Assembly (NCBI GenBank): GCA_028023455.1
Contig: JAQFVV010000512.1
Span: 124,001 to 188,000, forward strand
Length of the DNA stretch: 64,000 nt
DNA from: Epiperipatus broadwayi
Lineage: Eukaryota > Onychophora > Udeonychophora > Euonychophora > Peripatidae
Direction: 5' to 3'
Below are positions 1 through 18,561 of the stretch, in pieces. The notes below the pieces were generated by a model. That model had not been told where the DNA came from, did no database searches, and was given only the letters and a program-made list of their open reading frames with translations. The position numbers and the translations under genes are program-made. Numbering within the stretch: the stretch's first letter is position 1; each line of letters starts with the position of its first letter.

Positions 1-2100
1 AACTCAGCTTAAAAGAAGCTGTAATTCATAATCTGACTTTGAAAATTAAATCTAATGGATGGCAAAAAACATGCAATGATGACTGACAGAAAGTATTACA
101 GGTGGATAGACAACTCAATAATAATAATAAAGGTAGTATCATATTATGGCTCACAATCACCTACAGAGAAGAGTTATATAAGATGCTCTTGGGTGGCTTT
201 GTCACATCTGGATGAAAGGAGTATGCCTGCATGATGGTCAAGGTCATATCTCTGAAGAAAAGTGACATTAGTTACATGATGGTATGGTTCATCTGTATGT
301 TTCCCATACACTTATTTATTGGAGGTGCCTGGAGAAGATCCCAAGTAGAAAATGCATCTACTTTGATAGGGATAATGAAGAGCAGGATTGGTCATTCCAA
401 AGATCCCAAAATACATGACAAGGCAAAAAATCATAAATAACAATTGCAACAATATACCTATAATGCTAAAACAGATAAATAGTTTCTGTCACTAATGACC
501 ATGTTAAATCAATAAACACCTGATTATTATATGATGCACTCCTGCATAATGGAATGCTTAAACACAAACCATCCCAGACACTTAACTAAGGATTAATAAA
601 AGGCACATAAGAGGTCAGAGTTTAAAACTAAAAAAGAATAAATTGCTCTCTCCCACACCTCTGAAATATTTCCTTACATTTTTACAAGCAATCATTGCAC
701 AGATAACTTATATTACTTACAAAATAAAATTATTAAATTCACTTCTGGTAAGATTTAATGAGATAAAATATCTTTAATGATGAGATGAGGGTTAATTTTT
801 CTTTATATATAACAAATTAAGCGTAAACATTAAAATACTCCAATCATTTAAAGAATAAATTTATCATAAAATAATTGGTATAAAAGTGAGCGAGTTAATA
901 ACAACAAACTTTAAAGGAAATTTATACCTCCATAATTTAATAGGAGAAAACTATTGGCAGTGGGTTTAAATTCACTCGATAGATTGTATACCCTGTTGAC
1001 ATATCAAAATGAATTTGAATAATAAAATAAAAGAAAATCAAAATTCTAAATTGCCACACCAAAATATAAGAACTTATATAGCATTAGAATGAGTTTCACA
1101 AACATTATTAACATTTATATAACAGCTTTTAAAAATTAAGTAAAAGCAAAAAGTCATACAATATAGTTTAGGATTAGAATGATTTTAAATTAAGAATTCA
1201 TCAGCTGATGGTAATGTAGAAATTACCTTGGACTTGAGGACACAATGATGTAGGTAATTGGTGGATTATAATCATAAGCTGACTTGGGGTTGAAACAGGC
1301 ATTGGTAGAAATTCAAGATTTACTTTCAGGCAAACATATCTCTGAATAGTCTGTCTATTTGGTCTATATGTTCCAGACCATGGCATAGTGAGCTAGATAA
1401 GCTTCACAGAGGTGTGGGGAAGCAAACAATCTTCTTCACACCATCATGATTTTGCAGCATAATGCAAACATGCATGAAGTATATGATATCTAAATAGAGC
1501 AAAATAACAAAAAAAGGCCAAAAAAATATAAACTTTAGCTATTTATACATAAGCAAATATTTAAAAAATGCTGGTCAGTGCCTCAGACTCAGACACTTTG
1601 TTGAGATTCAAAGTTGACCTCCATTTTTATATATGGGAATGAAAAAGATGAGAACAATGGTTAAACAAAATAATTAAAGAACCTCTGGCACCTATAACCT
1701 TCCATGCATCTTTTAAAATGACACAATGGCCCGCAGAATTTTAAGACCAACTGATTGCATTGTTTCTCTCTCAGTTTATCATTAGTAATAAATTTCCAAG
1801 ATACTATTGTTGTCTCTTAAATGACAATTTTATTTTACACAAATTACCAGCAATAAATTTTCAAAATACTATAGTTCATCTTTTAAATGACAATTTTATC
1901 TTTACACAATTTATTTTTTGCAAAATATAAAAAGTACAATATATATTATACATTGGTTAGAAAGTTATTAAAATAAAATTACAAACTTTTATAACTTTCA
2001 AATGTTAATTTGCATACACACATACATGTGCACAATTGAATACAAACTAAATGTTCACGTATCCATACATCTCTCTCTATATATTACTGCCTATTAAATT
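1..2100. other. AT-rich DNA, no recognisable gene
   Basis: I see no gene, RNA or clear repeat here. The short open frames (for example 231-440) have ordinary AT-rich composition, no recognisable motif and no supporting context, so I do not call them. Confidence 0.6.
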
Positions 2101-2215
2101 TATATATAATTTGGGTTGAAACCGGTTCTAGTACTTATATAATCAGAACTAGGTGAGGCGCAAATCTGCAGAACAGATTTCCAGCTTCAATATATATATA
2201 TATATTCATTATTTT
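2100..2215 (+). repeat. Possible remnant of a PLE-type terminal repeat
   Basis: The segment holds GAAACCGGTTC at 2,118-2,128, which looks like the 3' half of a hammerhead (GAAA plus a self-complementary ACCGGT stem III). The repeated block TCAGAACTAGGTGAGGCGC follows, and the segment ends in (TA)n. No CTGANGA half is visible upstream. It lies immediately before PLE copy A1 and could be its 5' terminal repeat or an unrelated fragment. Confidence 0.25.
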
Positions 2216-2330
2216 GGTATGAAAATTTTCATGGGTTAGAGATGATGTAAATAACATATTTTTTTATTCATCTGTATATGATTTTTATTACAAATATACT
2301 GATGATTCAATTTGATTACTCAAGCATCAA

Positions 2331-2880
2331 TTGGGTGATGAATGCAATAGTATAAAAATGGTTGTAGAAGTATTGGATAAATTAAAATTGATTATTTTAA
2401 ATAATATTATTAAAAGTTGTAAAAAGGAACTTTTTGATATTCGAAAATATTTGAAAGCAATTGAACATTTAATAATTTTAAATGAATGGTGTGCTTGGAA
2501 CGAATATAAAATTGTTTGTGAAAATGGATTTAAATTAATGGGACGTAAATTATATAACAAATTTGAGAAAAAAAAGTTGATTTTTTATTTAATAAGCGAT
2601 ATCCACATGCTTATAATGATTTAAACTTTGTTAATTTATCAAATAATAGGATACATTTAATTCAGAAATATGTTTTAAGTCACGGAGCTAAATACGTTGG
2701 TGGTAATTGGAATGATTATAAATTGCAGCTGTTCAAAATTCATTTGAAATAATTCCTGGTAATGATAATTTTGCTGATGATATTATTAAGAAAATTAATT
2801 GCAATAAATTTGATACAATATCTTATGATAAATCATGGCAATTAGCTATTTCGGAATTTAAACAGAAATTAAGGATTGAT
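2331..2880 (+). pseudogene. PLE-A1 N-terminal region, frameshifted
   Basis: A lysine-rich open frame runs 2,331-2,624. From about 2,597 the recognisable protein continues in another frame (FVNLSNNRIHLIQKYVLSHG). That matches the conserved PLE pattern in which a 'vvNLS' element is followed by 'LLskGlkFvp' upstream of the RT. A second frame change lies near 2,725-2,740, after which the frame runs into the RT segment beginning at 2,884. The breaks fall close to A/T homopolymers. Assignment of the first 90 codons to the PLE rests on position only. Confidence 0.6.
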
Positions 2881-2883
2881 AAT

Positions 2884-3501
2884 ATGATTTGTTTGAAAGA
2901 GGACAAAGGTTTGCGTATGTGCTTGTTGACGAAATGTCAATATATTAATAAAATTAAAATGCAAATGTACAAACTTGGTTTCTTTTTGATTGAAGATTAT
3001 AATATGGATGGTCAAAGAATAAAGTTTATTAACAATATTTTAAAAAGTGCTAGAAATAAAGTTTTAAATAATAATGTATACTATATGATATATCCTTCTT
3101 GTGCTATATGTCCTCGTATTTTTGCAAATATAAAATTACATAAAGAAGGTAATCCTTTGCAAGTTATGATAGATTTCAGTGGTTCCTTCATATATCAGAC
3201 TTCTAAATATATTGGTAAACTTTTACAAGATTTTTTAGGATTTGGGGATAATACTATTGCTTCATCATTTGACTTTGTAAATAGTATTAAAAATTTAATT
3301 ATTGATGAAAATGATATTATTGCTTCATTGGATGTTACAGAAATGTATGGATCTATTGATAGAATGAATTCCATAAAAATAATTGAACATGCATTAAAAA
3401 GTAAAAATATTTGTAAATATACAATAAAATTTATCATTGATTCTTTAAAATTTTTAATGATAACATTGTTGCATCATTTGAAGGTCAATATTATAAAATG
3501 A
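2884..3501 (+). pseudogene. PLE-A1 reverse transcriptase, N-terminal half (fingers/palm)
   Basis: A 205-codon open segment. Residues 4-9 (LKEDKG) correspond to the PLE 'DKGG' motif. Residues 76-89 (CPRIFANIKLHKEG) match the PLE 'PkfYglPKiHK' block. Residues 145-159 (DIIASLDVTEMYGSID) are RT motif A with the catalytic Asp of SLD. The last about 17 codons are out of frame: copy A2 has five A's in the run at about 17,533 where this copy has four at about 3,446. That single-base loss diverts the frame, and the homologous protein resumes in the frame of 3,498-3,707. Non-functional as it stands. Confidence 0.82.
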
Positions 3502-3707
3502 CCAAAGGTTGGCCTATGGGATTGCCTGTAGTTGCACAAGTTTGCAATTTCGTTTTATCTACATATGGGAGTAGTATTTTAAATATGTGTATTTTTGGAG
3601 ATATTAAAATTTACAAAAGATATGTGGATGATGTTTTTGTTTGTGGAAATACTAATAGTATAAATTTGCTTATAGAGGAATTAAATAAGTTGAATGGCTT
3701 GAAATAG
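3498..3707 (+). pseudogene. PLE-A1 reverse transcriptase catalytic segment (PMG...YVDD)
   Basis: Contains PMGLPVVAQ at residues 6-14 (RT motif B, consensus PMGSPIS in other PLEs) and RYVDDVFVCG at residues 41-50, which is the YxDD catalytic motif C. The frame is closed by TAG at 3,705-3,707. Immediately downstream the same frame still encodes the expected PLE block (NYLDLMITRD), so the TAG interrupts a real domain. The identical TAG is present in copy A2 at 17,795-17,797. The start given here is simply the first ATG after the frameshift. Confidence 0.85.
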
Positions 3708-4105
3708 ACTATTGAAAAAGAACAGGGCAATAAGATTAACTATTTAGATTTAATGATCACAAGAGATAACAGTATATTAAATTATAAACTAATAATTAAG
3801 CCACTGGAAAAAAAAGGATATATAAATTGTAAATCAAAAGTACCAATGATGCATAAGATGGCAAGTTTTAAATCTTTTTTGTTTCGGAATGAAAAATTAT
3901 GTCATTACCAAAGTGATAAACTAAAAAATATTGAGATATTTGCCAAGGAATTGATTGATGTCGGTTATAAAATGGAACAAATAAACAATACTTTATGTCA
4001 ATTTAAAAAAAATTATGATAATTTAAAAGAAATGAAGATTAATAATAAAAAATGGATATCTATTCCATTTATTTCAAATCCACAAGTAAAATTTTTAAGG
4101 ATTTA
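3708..4105 (+). pseudogene. PLE-A1 RT thumb and RT-EN linker
   Basis: The frame continues after the TAG. It encodes the 'fLDl.itR' block (YLDLMITRD, about 3,738-3,764), then the thumb-like segment with KSKVPMMHKM and FKSFLFRNEKLC, followed by a lysine-rich linker. Compared with copy A2 one T is missing in the run near 4,093, which moves the frame into that of the endonuclease at 4,052-4,519. A related but clearly different linker is found in the minus-strand PLE-B fragment at 39,534-39,941 (LKPFLFRNVNLC), which supports homology. Confidence 0.75.
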
Positions 4106-4519
4106 TATAAGAATGTGTTTAATGTTTCATTCTACGTTCCAAACAATATTAATAAATTAGTCAATAATTCTAAGGATGTCATACCTTTCAAGCAAAAAAG
4201 TAATGTCATATATCAAATTTTTTGTGATTGTATGCTATCATATATAGGTGAATCTAGGTGCAGTATTGAGAAAAGATTGAAGGAACATGAATTATTATAT
4301 AAGCATGTAAAAAATAAAAATAATGGTGATTTAATATCTTCTTCAGTTTTCTTTGATCACGAAAAAACATGTAAATATAAATTTAAATTTAATTTTGAAA
4401 ATGTGAAAATTCTTCATGAAGAGAGAAACCATAGTAAAAGAAAAATTAAAGAGGCAATTTTTATAAACAGGAATAAAATGCATTTAATAAATCGACAAGC
4501 TTCTAACATTAAAATATGA
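4052..4519 (+). pseudogene. PLE-A1 GIY-YIG endonuclease domain
   Basis: A 155-codon open frame with the GIY-YIG fingerprint. IYQIFC plus CMLSYIGES (about residues 53-68) are the GIY and YIG strands. EKRLKEHE (73-80) carries the conserved Arg. KIKEAIFINR (131-140) carries the catalytic Glu of the KEA helix. The Cys pair CDC at 58-60 just before YIG and HEKTC near 103-107 could form a metal site, as described for many PLE endonucleases. The domain itself is intact in this copy although the full reading frame is broken. In PLEs this nuclease nicks the target for primed reverse transcription. Confidence 0.85.
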
Positions 4520-4735
4520 GATTCATGGAATTTGAATTGATGACGTTTGCTTCCGCTTTTGGTTTTTGAATTTAATGGCAGTTGAGGCAGGTTAGAAAGT
4601 AACTGAAAGTACTTCTGTGGATTTTAAGATTGTTTGTAATTATTTATAAACCGTTAAAAATATTATTTCAATTATAATTACAATATTGTTTTTAATTAAC
4701 GGATATTTTATTTATTTTACACACACATATATATA
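4520..4735 (+). repeat. PLE-A 3' untranslated end
   Basis: This segment is shared, in one or both orientations, with 17,057-17,270, 18,562-18,700, 18,770-18,990 and, more distantly, 34,560-34,720. Landmarks are GGCAGTTGAGGCAGG and AAGTACTTCTGTGGATT, with a TTAACGGATATTTTATTTA-type end running into CA/TA dinucleotides. It is a useful tag for PLE-A 3' termini in this genome. Confidence 0.8.
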
Positions 4736-4739
4736 TTGT

Positions 4740-10586
<5,847 letters not shown>

Positions 10587-11233
10587 AAATTTATAAAATA
10601 TTTATATTACTTATTTCTGTTTGATTTATTATGTTCTGCTTCCTGAATTCCTATACATCCAGAGTCAAACACCTTTATCTATCCCCATATACCATAAAAT
10701 TTCCAACCATTCTTTCTCAGTCATAATTCTCCCCATCAATCTATCTATATCCTAAGTGCTTTTATTTAGCTTAACCTCGATCATCACTCTTTTTCCTTTA
10801 CCTATATATGATTGATAAAGTATGAGGTCATAGTTCTATTTAAATCATTTATTTAAAAAAAAGCTAACTCTGCATATGTGTGTCCTTTTTATGCCATCAT
10901 TTATCTAGTTTTTTTTAATGCTTTTATAAAACTTAACTCTTTTTATGCCCTATTTTAATACACCAAAAAAAATTATTTATATAACATATGTGCCTATATT
11001 TATAATAAAGTTCACATCCAAAGCCATTTATATACTCATCTACCCTTCCAGAGATCTGACAGATACTGACAGCCAAAAGAATGATTAGCAATTCACAATC
11101 ATGAGATAGACAAAAGAATTCGATCACTACACTTAAAGCATACAATGTTCCATGAACACTCAGATGATCACCTCAATTCAATCACTCTAAGCTACTACAA
11201 CCCATAATAGTTTATTGCAAACATTGTTGCATT

Positions 11234-11430
11234 GCCCTGCTTACTTCCAAGTCTTAGGGGCTTTAATTCATCAAATACTGCCTTGCTTATTTTTAAAGTC
11301 TTAGAGGCAACAATTATATATCAGTAAAACAAAATACTGCCTTGCTCTCTCTGGAGTCTTAGAGGTGAAATATTATGTATCAGAAAAATTATGCCTTGCT
11401 CTCTCTGGAGTCTTAGAGGCAAAATCATGG
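11234..11430. repeat. Degenerate tandem repeat, about 46-60 bp spacing
   Basis: Four copies of a block beginning GCCTTGCT and ending AGTCTTAGAGG start at 11,234, 11,280, 11,339 and 11,393. They sit in the stretch between the coiled-coil ORF and the primer-binding site, that is, in the untranslated leader if the LTR-element reading is right. The rest of 10,590-12,030 shows no coding region. Confidence 0.7.
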
Positions 11431-12029
11431 CAGGCCTACTGTTAACTGCTTTATGATAAAACAACTGATATTATAATCTGGGTTGGAGCAGTGAATGAGA
11501 TAAATCAATCACCAGTGGCATGAATACATCACATTCTCAAGGCAATGACAAAAATTCTCCATCCATCATCAAAACAGTAACACAACCAACCAAACTCCAA
11601 CAATCAAATATCCAATCCAACCTCCAAAATCATAAATTTTCTATAACACAAACTTTTCAAATATGAACAAAATTATTATTCTACACTTCAAGGCTATTAA
11701 TATTTCTATGCTTATTTAACTGATAAGCAAAATATATATAAAAAACAGTGTTATTAACTTTAACACATTATAAGTTGTGATATCATTATATTTTAAAAAA
11801 TTGAAACTAAGCTCTATAATGACTGTATTCATTTATCATCATCAAAAATGCAATAACAGTAATCATCATCATCTAAACATCAGGCCAAAATATTTGTATA
11901 CACTAATAATAATAAAAATTGCACACAAAAAAAAATATTCTTTTTTTTTTAAACTATACATCTGTCATCATTATATACTACCCATCTCTCATGTATGTGG
12001 GGTATTTCAAGCCATTATTTGGCTTATTT

Positions 12030-12050
12030 CGAGCCGCACGTTGGGCGCCA
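12030..12050 (-). promoter_or_regulatory. tRNA-Lys-type primer-binding site of an LTR retrotransposon
   Basis: On the minus strand the sequence reads TGGCGCCCAACGTGCGGC, followed by TCG. This matches the common tRNA-Lys primer-binding site (TGGCGCCCAACGTGGGGC) with one mismatch. It directly follows a TTACAAA stretch, as expected at an LTR end. Position and strand agree with the coiled-coil ORF 1.4 kb downstream. Confidence 0.72.
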
Positions 12051-12290
12051 TTTGTAACTGTTTAAATTAATATAAGATTTGTAACTATTTAAATTAACAT
12101 AGAAATACACCTCTCTCGGGTGTGTGGCATATTTCAATCCCTATTTGGCATGCCATTTGTAACTATAATTTGTAACTATTTTAATATGTCACATTTGTAA
12201 CCATAATAAATATTTAGATAGGGGAAATTATTAATTATTAGATATATGCCTATCCAATCTGTACCATTTGTAACTATATTAATTCATCAT
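12051..12290 (-). repeat. Putative LTR region with repeated ATTTGTAACTAT blocks
   Basis: The block ATTTGTAACTAT or a variant occurs five to six times between 12,050 and 12,275, upstream (minus strand) of the primer-binding site. It probably represents a degenerate LTR 3' portion, either tandemly duplicated or nested. I could not find a matching second LTR in the window. Confidence 0.4.
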
Positions 12291-12299
12291 AGCATAGAT

Positions 12300-15200
12300 A
12301 AAGAAATTATAGAATCACTGGTGCCACTTGAAAATATCAGCATTAAAGATTCTTGGTATTTATTTATATATTGGGGCAGTCATTTGAACAATAAAACATA
12401 CTGGCCATTCAAATAAAAATAATAATAAATATAGCAACTGAATAAAAGTACCCACTATGAAATTCCTGGAGTGCCTTATGCTTATCTCCAATACTAGGTT
12501 CTTCTAACAAAGAATCCTTCCTATTCTTCTTTCCAAATATATAAGACCATTCATGGTCATATGCACACACTGGTGCTATTCATGACAACTTATAAAAAAA
12601 TATATGTATTCTATAAAACTAATATTATGAAGTTGGAAAGGGATGATATCACTCTTTATTCAGTTTAGCTAAGTACATGCGTTTTCCCATGAACGCCACT
12701 AGATTGTTTTCAATCTAGATAAGTATCTGTTTATAGTGTACTTGAGTTCAAACTCATTCAGTACATTTTTATTACACATGACTTGGATGACTAATGAAAA
12801 AAAAATGACATTCTTACATTTTATCTATATTGATAAAATTACAAGATCCCAATATTACCAAAGTTTATACTATAGATCAAAGATTCTTATAGACATTGCT
12901 ACCTCATTTATGTATATTGATGAACAGACATGTATAATCCTATTAATGGCTTCCAAACAAGCATGTGAAGACCATTATTGATATTGATGGCCATTTAACT
13001 AGATTATTTATCACAATAAAGGTAATAATGATGATGATGATAATAATATCATAATAATAATGATAATAATAGTGATATTATAATAATGATTATAATAGTG
13101 ATGATGATACCAGCCATGGCTTATTAATAAACTCACAACAATAAATTTATCTTTATAAACTTATAGGCATCTATTAAAATTATCCTATTTCATACTGGGA
13201 TTTAATAATACTAGTGGTGATGATTGATCATCATGAATCTCTTTGCATAATATTCAATTTTCTATAAACCCCTATTTACTAAAATATATTCATTACGCTA
13301 AACATTAAATTTAATGACTATAATTTATTAATGATGATTGATGGCGATCATAACTTTTATATAGTATTATTTGAAACATTTTTAACCAATAACATGATAT
13401 CCATCTTTGATGAGGATGATCTAAACTCATGGACACAACACAATTTTAGCTTTCTATTGTGGAACTATAATTATCAAAATTTGGTTATTCTCAAGCATAA
13501 TCCTTAAATACTCAAATATCAACATTCTAGTTTACCTATTATTTTGCGGACGCTTAATATTTGCAAGTGATTGCTCAATATATACGACTGGTAATACTTA
13601 ATAACTGCAAGCAATGATGATGAATTAAAATGATAGAATTAAGACAAGAAAAAACACAATATTCTTAATAATAACTCGGAAACCAATTAAGATATATAAT
13701 TATATTTTATTAACACTACTACTCTTTCTTTCCTTCTTTAAAGTCAAATCAACAATTAAATAAATGGCTTATTACCATATTAATTCAATACAAAAATTAA
13801 TATAAAAAATTTATATAAGTATAAGCAAATAAATCTAACATATAGGTTTGTCATTTTTCTTGATATCTCAAAATAAGCTGACTTAAATCAATATTAGAAA
13901 AAAAATACATATTCTATAAATGCTTATTTAAGACTTTTCTTACTTATCATATCATAAAATAAATTTCAGGTGTAACTTGTATATGTTATTTCACTTCCAT
14001 TCAAATGTAATGCCCTACTTTTCAATTTACCATTTTAAACTAATCATATATAACCTATTCTTTGATGTGTTTGGATAAGCAGTTACACATGCATGCATTC
14101 GGTAATGTTAACATATATGTTTACAATGTATACCCATAAATTACATATATAAAAATATCTTTTTCTTTTGCAATCTTATAGTGAAAGAAAATAAAATACA
14201 TGATATTAATTTTTTTAATATGCAACAAGATAAAATAAAAATAAAAAACATTATAAATGCATATATTTATAGGTTGCTCATTATCATTAACAACTGAAGA
14301 ACAATTAAAAAAAAACATTTCAACATTACAATATATAATAAAAAAAATAATAAAAAAAATAATGAAAAATTTAAGTTTAAAGATTTAAACTGTGTTTGTG
14401 CTATGTTGTGTGATATTGCAAATAACTAGGGATAAACAAGTCTTTAATGTTTCTGTATCAAAAAAGAAAATTGCTTTGACCAGTAAATTAAGGTTTACTT
14501 TTAATAAGCAAGAATAAAATCGGTTAAAGAAAGTTCATATTTACCCGTTTACTTTTTACTTCTTATTAATGTCCTGAGTTTGAATTTTCAGACTGCTTTT
14601 CTTTGCTCAACAAAAAAAAAAGTTATTGCAGATACTTTTAAGATAATGCTGAATCAATTGACTTGCTTGTTTCTTCAATTCTATTATTATTCATTGTTGA
14701 TTGGCTTCCTTCTACCATTTTAAAAAAAAGTTATTATAAGTACTTTTGAATAAGTAGGTACCGGTGGATTTGCTTGTCTCTCTCCTTTTAAAAAAATAAT
14801 TGCTGTTGACACTTTAGATGATTGAGGTAAACTAACAAAAATTTGATTCATGGCTTCAAACTTGGTTCTACATGGCTTTTATAAATTTTCTTTTCCTCCT
14901 ATTTCCTCTTCTCCATTCATTCGAAGGTAATGAGCTTTTAATAAGCCAGGAACTAGAAAAGAAGCATTCCATATAGCTTGTGTGGTTGGCTTCAAACTCT
15001 ATCATTTTGTTGGTTATTACTTGATATATGACTTCATAGACAGATCAGCGATTTTAACTCATTCTGTATTAACCAGGAAGCAGAAAAAAATGGTTTAGCA
15101 ATGCAGAGGCATAGTATTATGCATAGCCAAATATGTTAATATCATATTTATATAATTGTTAATAACTTCTATTAAATTCAATCTTGTTCCAATGTTTTCC

Positions 15201-17025
15201 TCTCTTCTTTAATATTGCTGGAAATTGTTTATATAGATGCACATCTTTGTCTATATTGACTTTATACCAGAGTCTTTTACTTCATTTCCTTTCTCAATTT
15301 TTAAAGAGTGAATAAAAAAAATCAAATCGCTTACTTTTCTCCTTTTTTTTTTTTAACATTAATAACAAGGAAGGACCGACTGAGTTGAGTCTCAAAATAA
15401 TAATCACTGAGTTACATCTCACTTTAATAATAATAATCTGAGTGACTGTCTCTCCAAAATATTCATATTGAGTCTCTAAAAATAAAATCATACTGACTGA
15501 TCAAAAAATAAAATCATACTGCCTGATCATCTCTCTAAAAAAAAAATTAATGACTGAGTGATCATCTCTCTAAAAAAAATTAATGACTAAGTGATTAAAA
15601 AATTGTTTCAATCATTTATATCGCGAATTTCAACCAAAGAAAAAAAAACATCTGGAAACCTTATCTTAAAAAAAAAATCAAAGCTTCACAAGTTTGACAT
15701 CGGTCACAATCAATAAAGACTTAAAATTGATCGTTATCGTTATCTACATCAAAGCACCTCTTTTGTAAAAATAATCTTAAGACACAGACAACAACAAACC
15801 TGGAATCTATAGCCATCAGAAATAGGTGTAAAAGCATCTTTGTGTTTGTACAGATGTATTCATTCTTTCACACGTGTACATTTTTTTAATCTCCTAATCT
15901 AATAATCTCCATCACCCTATTTTACACTTTTCTGATCTACTCTATTTTAATAAAACCAAAGTTAAATAATATGACACCTTATTTAATAAAAATATATATA
16001 ATAAATCATTACCAAATATTATTACCCTCTACATAATGGTTTATTCGTTAACTATCTATAAATTTATAATAATAAATACACATATATAAATCCTCATATA
16101 TATAAAAGAAAAAAAAAATTTTTTTCTTGATTAATTGAATAATATATATATCTACAATATATATATAATATTATAAATTTTCATACATAAATATATATAT
16201 TGATTCTATTTTATTTTCTAATATTTCAGTTCAAAACTACTTAAAATTAAATATATATATATATATATAATTTCTTCATATATGTACTTATTTAGTTGTC
16301 TTTTGTATATAAACTTCTTATCTAATAACTGGAGCAAAACTTTATGAAGAATCAATTAAGTGAAAATATTTGTTTAATCAAGCATAATCTCTAGAACATA
16401 TAGATATGAACACAATAAAAGAAATTATACAACAAATAAACCTTTAAAGTTCATACAATTTCTCTAAAAAGTAGTAATATGTTATCAGTTTTGGATTAAT
16501 CAATTAAACAATAATTTATTACTTTTTTTTAGTATTAGATAGTTGGCTTCACAATTATAAAAATGTTATTTTATTATGTATTCATCAAAGTATTAATATT
16601 TGTAAACAACAGTATAATTATTTATGTATTTACGATGCATATCCATTAACACTTGTTTGCATCTTTTTTTTGATTCTAAATCAAGTTAAAATAATTTGAC
16701 AATAGACTATTATCAGATGTTAACATCTGATAATCTTAACCATTTTCTTACTATCCTTTTAATGAACTGTTTTATAACATCTTAAAACATAGAATCGCAT
16801 TATAAAATTAATAAAGTATTTTCTCCACACTATTTTTAATAATTTAATAGTTTTTAGACAGTACAAGATAAAAAAAAAAATCTGTTACAAAATTACAACT
16901 AATTTTAAAAATAAAAAAATATAGAGGTAAACTTAAAAGCATCCATTGAAAATGTGATTAATACCTTGATTGGTGTTAAAAATAAATAGAAAAATATGTA
17001 ATTTATTTCTGTTTCAATTATAATT

Positions 17026-17030
<5 letters not shown>
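12300..17030. other. AT-rich stretch, no gene; one trinucleotide-rich patch
   Basis: No coding region recognised. At 13,020-13,110 there is a degenerate ATG/ATA trinucleotide run. At 15,400-15,600 imperfect repeats of the type TGACTGAGTGATCATCTCTC occur several times. The remainder is unremarkable AT-rich DNA with short TA runs (16,080-16,270). Confidence 0.5.
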
Positions 17031-17056
<26 letters not shown>

Positions 17057-17059
<3 letters not shown>

Positions 17060-17507
17060 AATAAAATATCCGTTAATTAAAAAAAACCAATATTGTAATT
17101 ATAATTGAAATAATATTTTTAACGGTTTACAAACAATTATAAACAATCTTTAAATCCGCAGAAGTACTTTCGGTTACTTTCTAACCTGCCTCAACTGCCA
17201 TTAAATTAAAAAACTAAAAGCGGAAGCAAATGTCATCAATTCAAATTCCACGAATCTCGTATTTTAATGTTAGAAGCTTGTCGATTTATTAAATGCGTTT
17301 TATTTCTGTTTATAAAAATTGCCTCTTTAATTTTTCTTTTACTATGGTTTCTCTCTTCATGAAGAATTTTCACATTTTCAAAATTAAATTTAAATTTATA
17401 TTTACATGTTTTTTCGTGATCAAAGAAAACTGAAGAAGATATTAAATCACCATTATTTTTATTTTTTACACGCTTATATAACAATTCAATGTTCCTTCAA
17501 TCTTTTA
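17057..17507 (-). mobile_element. PLE-A2 inverted 3' end (EN C-terminus and 3' UTR)
   Basis: Minus-strand copy of the PLE-A endonuclease C-terminal half (open frame 17,236-17,484; contains KIKEAIFINR) and 3' UTR. It is nearly identical to A1 positions about 4,270-4,710. It is joined head to head near 17,507-17,515 to a plus-strand RT segment. The outer edge runs into a TA repeat at 17,030-17,056. Inverted terminal pieces are a known arrangement for PLEs. Confidence 0.85.
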
Positions 17508-18112
17508 TCAATGATAAATTTATCATTGATTCTTTAAAAATTTTTAATGATAACATTGTTGCATCTTTTGAAGGTCAATATTATAAAATGACTAAAGATT
17601 GGCCTATGGGATTGCCTGTAGTTGCACAAGTTTGCAATTTCGTTTTATCTACATATGAGAGTAGTATTTTAAATATGTGTATTTTTGGAGATATTAAAAT
17701 TTACAAAAGATATATGGATGATGTTTTTGTCTGTGGAAACACTAATAGTATAAATTTGCTTATAGAGGAATTAAATAAGTTGAATGGCTTGAAATAGACT
17801 ATTGAAAAAGAACAGGACAATAAGATTAACTATTTAGATTTAATGATAACAAGAGATAACAGTATATTAAATTATAAACTAATAATTAAGCCACTGCAAA
17901 AAAGAGAATATATAAATTGTAAATCAAAAGTACCAATGATGCATAAGATGGCAAGGTTTAAATCTTTTTTGTTTCAGAATGAAAAATTATGTCGTTACCA
18001 AAGTGATAAATTGAAAAATATTGAGATATTTGCCAAGGAATTGCTTGATGTTGGTTATAAAATGAAACAAATAAACAATACTTTATGTCAATTTAAAAAA
18101 AAAAAAATATAA
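17489..18112 (+). pseudogene. PLE-A2 reverse transcriptase fragment (PMG...YMDD...thumb)
   Basis: The RT begins mid-domain at about 17,515 because of the inversion junction. It encodes DWPMGLPVVAQ, then RYMDDVFVCG (YxDD with Met instead of the Val in copy A1). A TAG follows at 17,795-17,797, then the thumb region 17,843-18,112 (YLDLMIT, KSKVPMMHKM). An A-run expansion near 18,098-18,110 shifts the frame before the linker. RT motif A and everything 5' of it are absent. Remnant only. Confidence 0.85.
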
Positions 18113-18122
18113 TTTAAAAGAA

Positions 18123-18561
18123 ATGAAGACTATTAATAAAAAATGGACATCTATTCCATTTATTTCAAATCCACAAGTAAAATTTTTTAAGGATTTATAT
18201 AAGAATGTGTTTAATGTTTCATTCTACGTTCCAAACAATATTAATAAATTAGTCAATAATTCTAAGGATGTCATACCTATCAAGCAAAAAAGTAATGTCA
18301 TATATCAAATTTTTTGTGATTGTATGCTATCATATATAGGTGAATCTAGGTGCAGTATTAAGAAAAGATTGAAGGAACATGAATTATTATATAAGCGTGT
18401 AAAAAATAAAAATAATGGTGATTCAATATCTTCTTCAGTTTTCTTTGATCATGAAAAAACATGTAAATATAAATTTAAATTTAATTTTGAAAATGTGAAA
18501 ATTCTTCATGAAGACAGAAACCATAGTAAAAAAAAAATTAAAGAGGCAATTTTTATAAACA
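18123..18561 (+). pseudogene. PLE-A2 GIY-YIG endonuclease, C-terminally replaced
   Basis: Encodes the linker and GIY-YIG fold as in copy A1 (IYQIFC, SYIGESRC, KKRLKEHE, KIKEAIFINR). Unlike A1 it keeps the frame across the site near 18,181 where A1 lost a T. Homology to A1 stops after the INR codons at about 18,561. The sequence then switches to an inverted PLE 3' UTR, so the last about 15 residues of the normal domain are missing. Confidence 0.83.

Larger units (their letters stand above)
2217..4735 (+). mobile_element. Penelope-like retroelement copy A1, degenerate
   Basis: This is a nearly full coding length of a PLE of the endonuclease-bearing (RT plus GIY-YIG) type. In order it has an N-terminal region (about 2,331-2,880), reverse transcriptase (about 2,884-3,900), a linker, a GIY-YIG endonuclease (about 4,200-4,519) and a 3' UTR ending near CA/TA repeats at 4,720-4,735. 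At least four frame breaks and one in-frame TAG (3,705-3,707) show it is dead. The region from 3,430 on is nearly identical to copy A2 at 17,515-18,561, so the two are close relatives. The 5' edge is uncertain. Confidence 0.88.

Noticed and set aside
2327-2560. Minus-strand ORF opposite PLE-A1
   Set aside because: Antisense shadow of the PLE N-terminal region.
3195-3437. Minus-strand ORF opposite the PLE-A1 RT
   Set aside because: Antisense shadow of the RT coding segment, which carries recognisable motifs on the plus strand.
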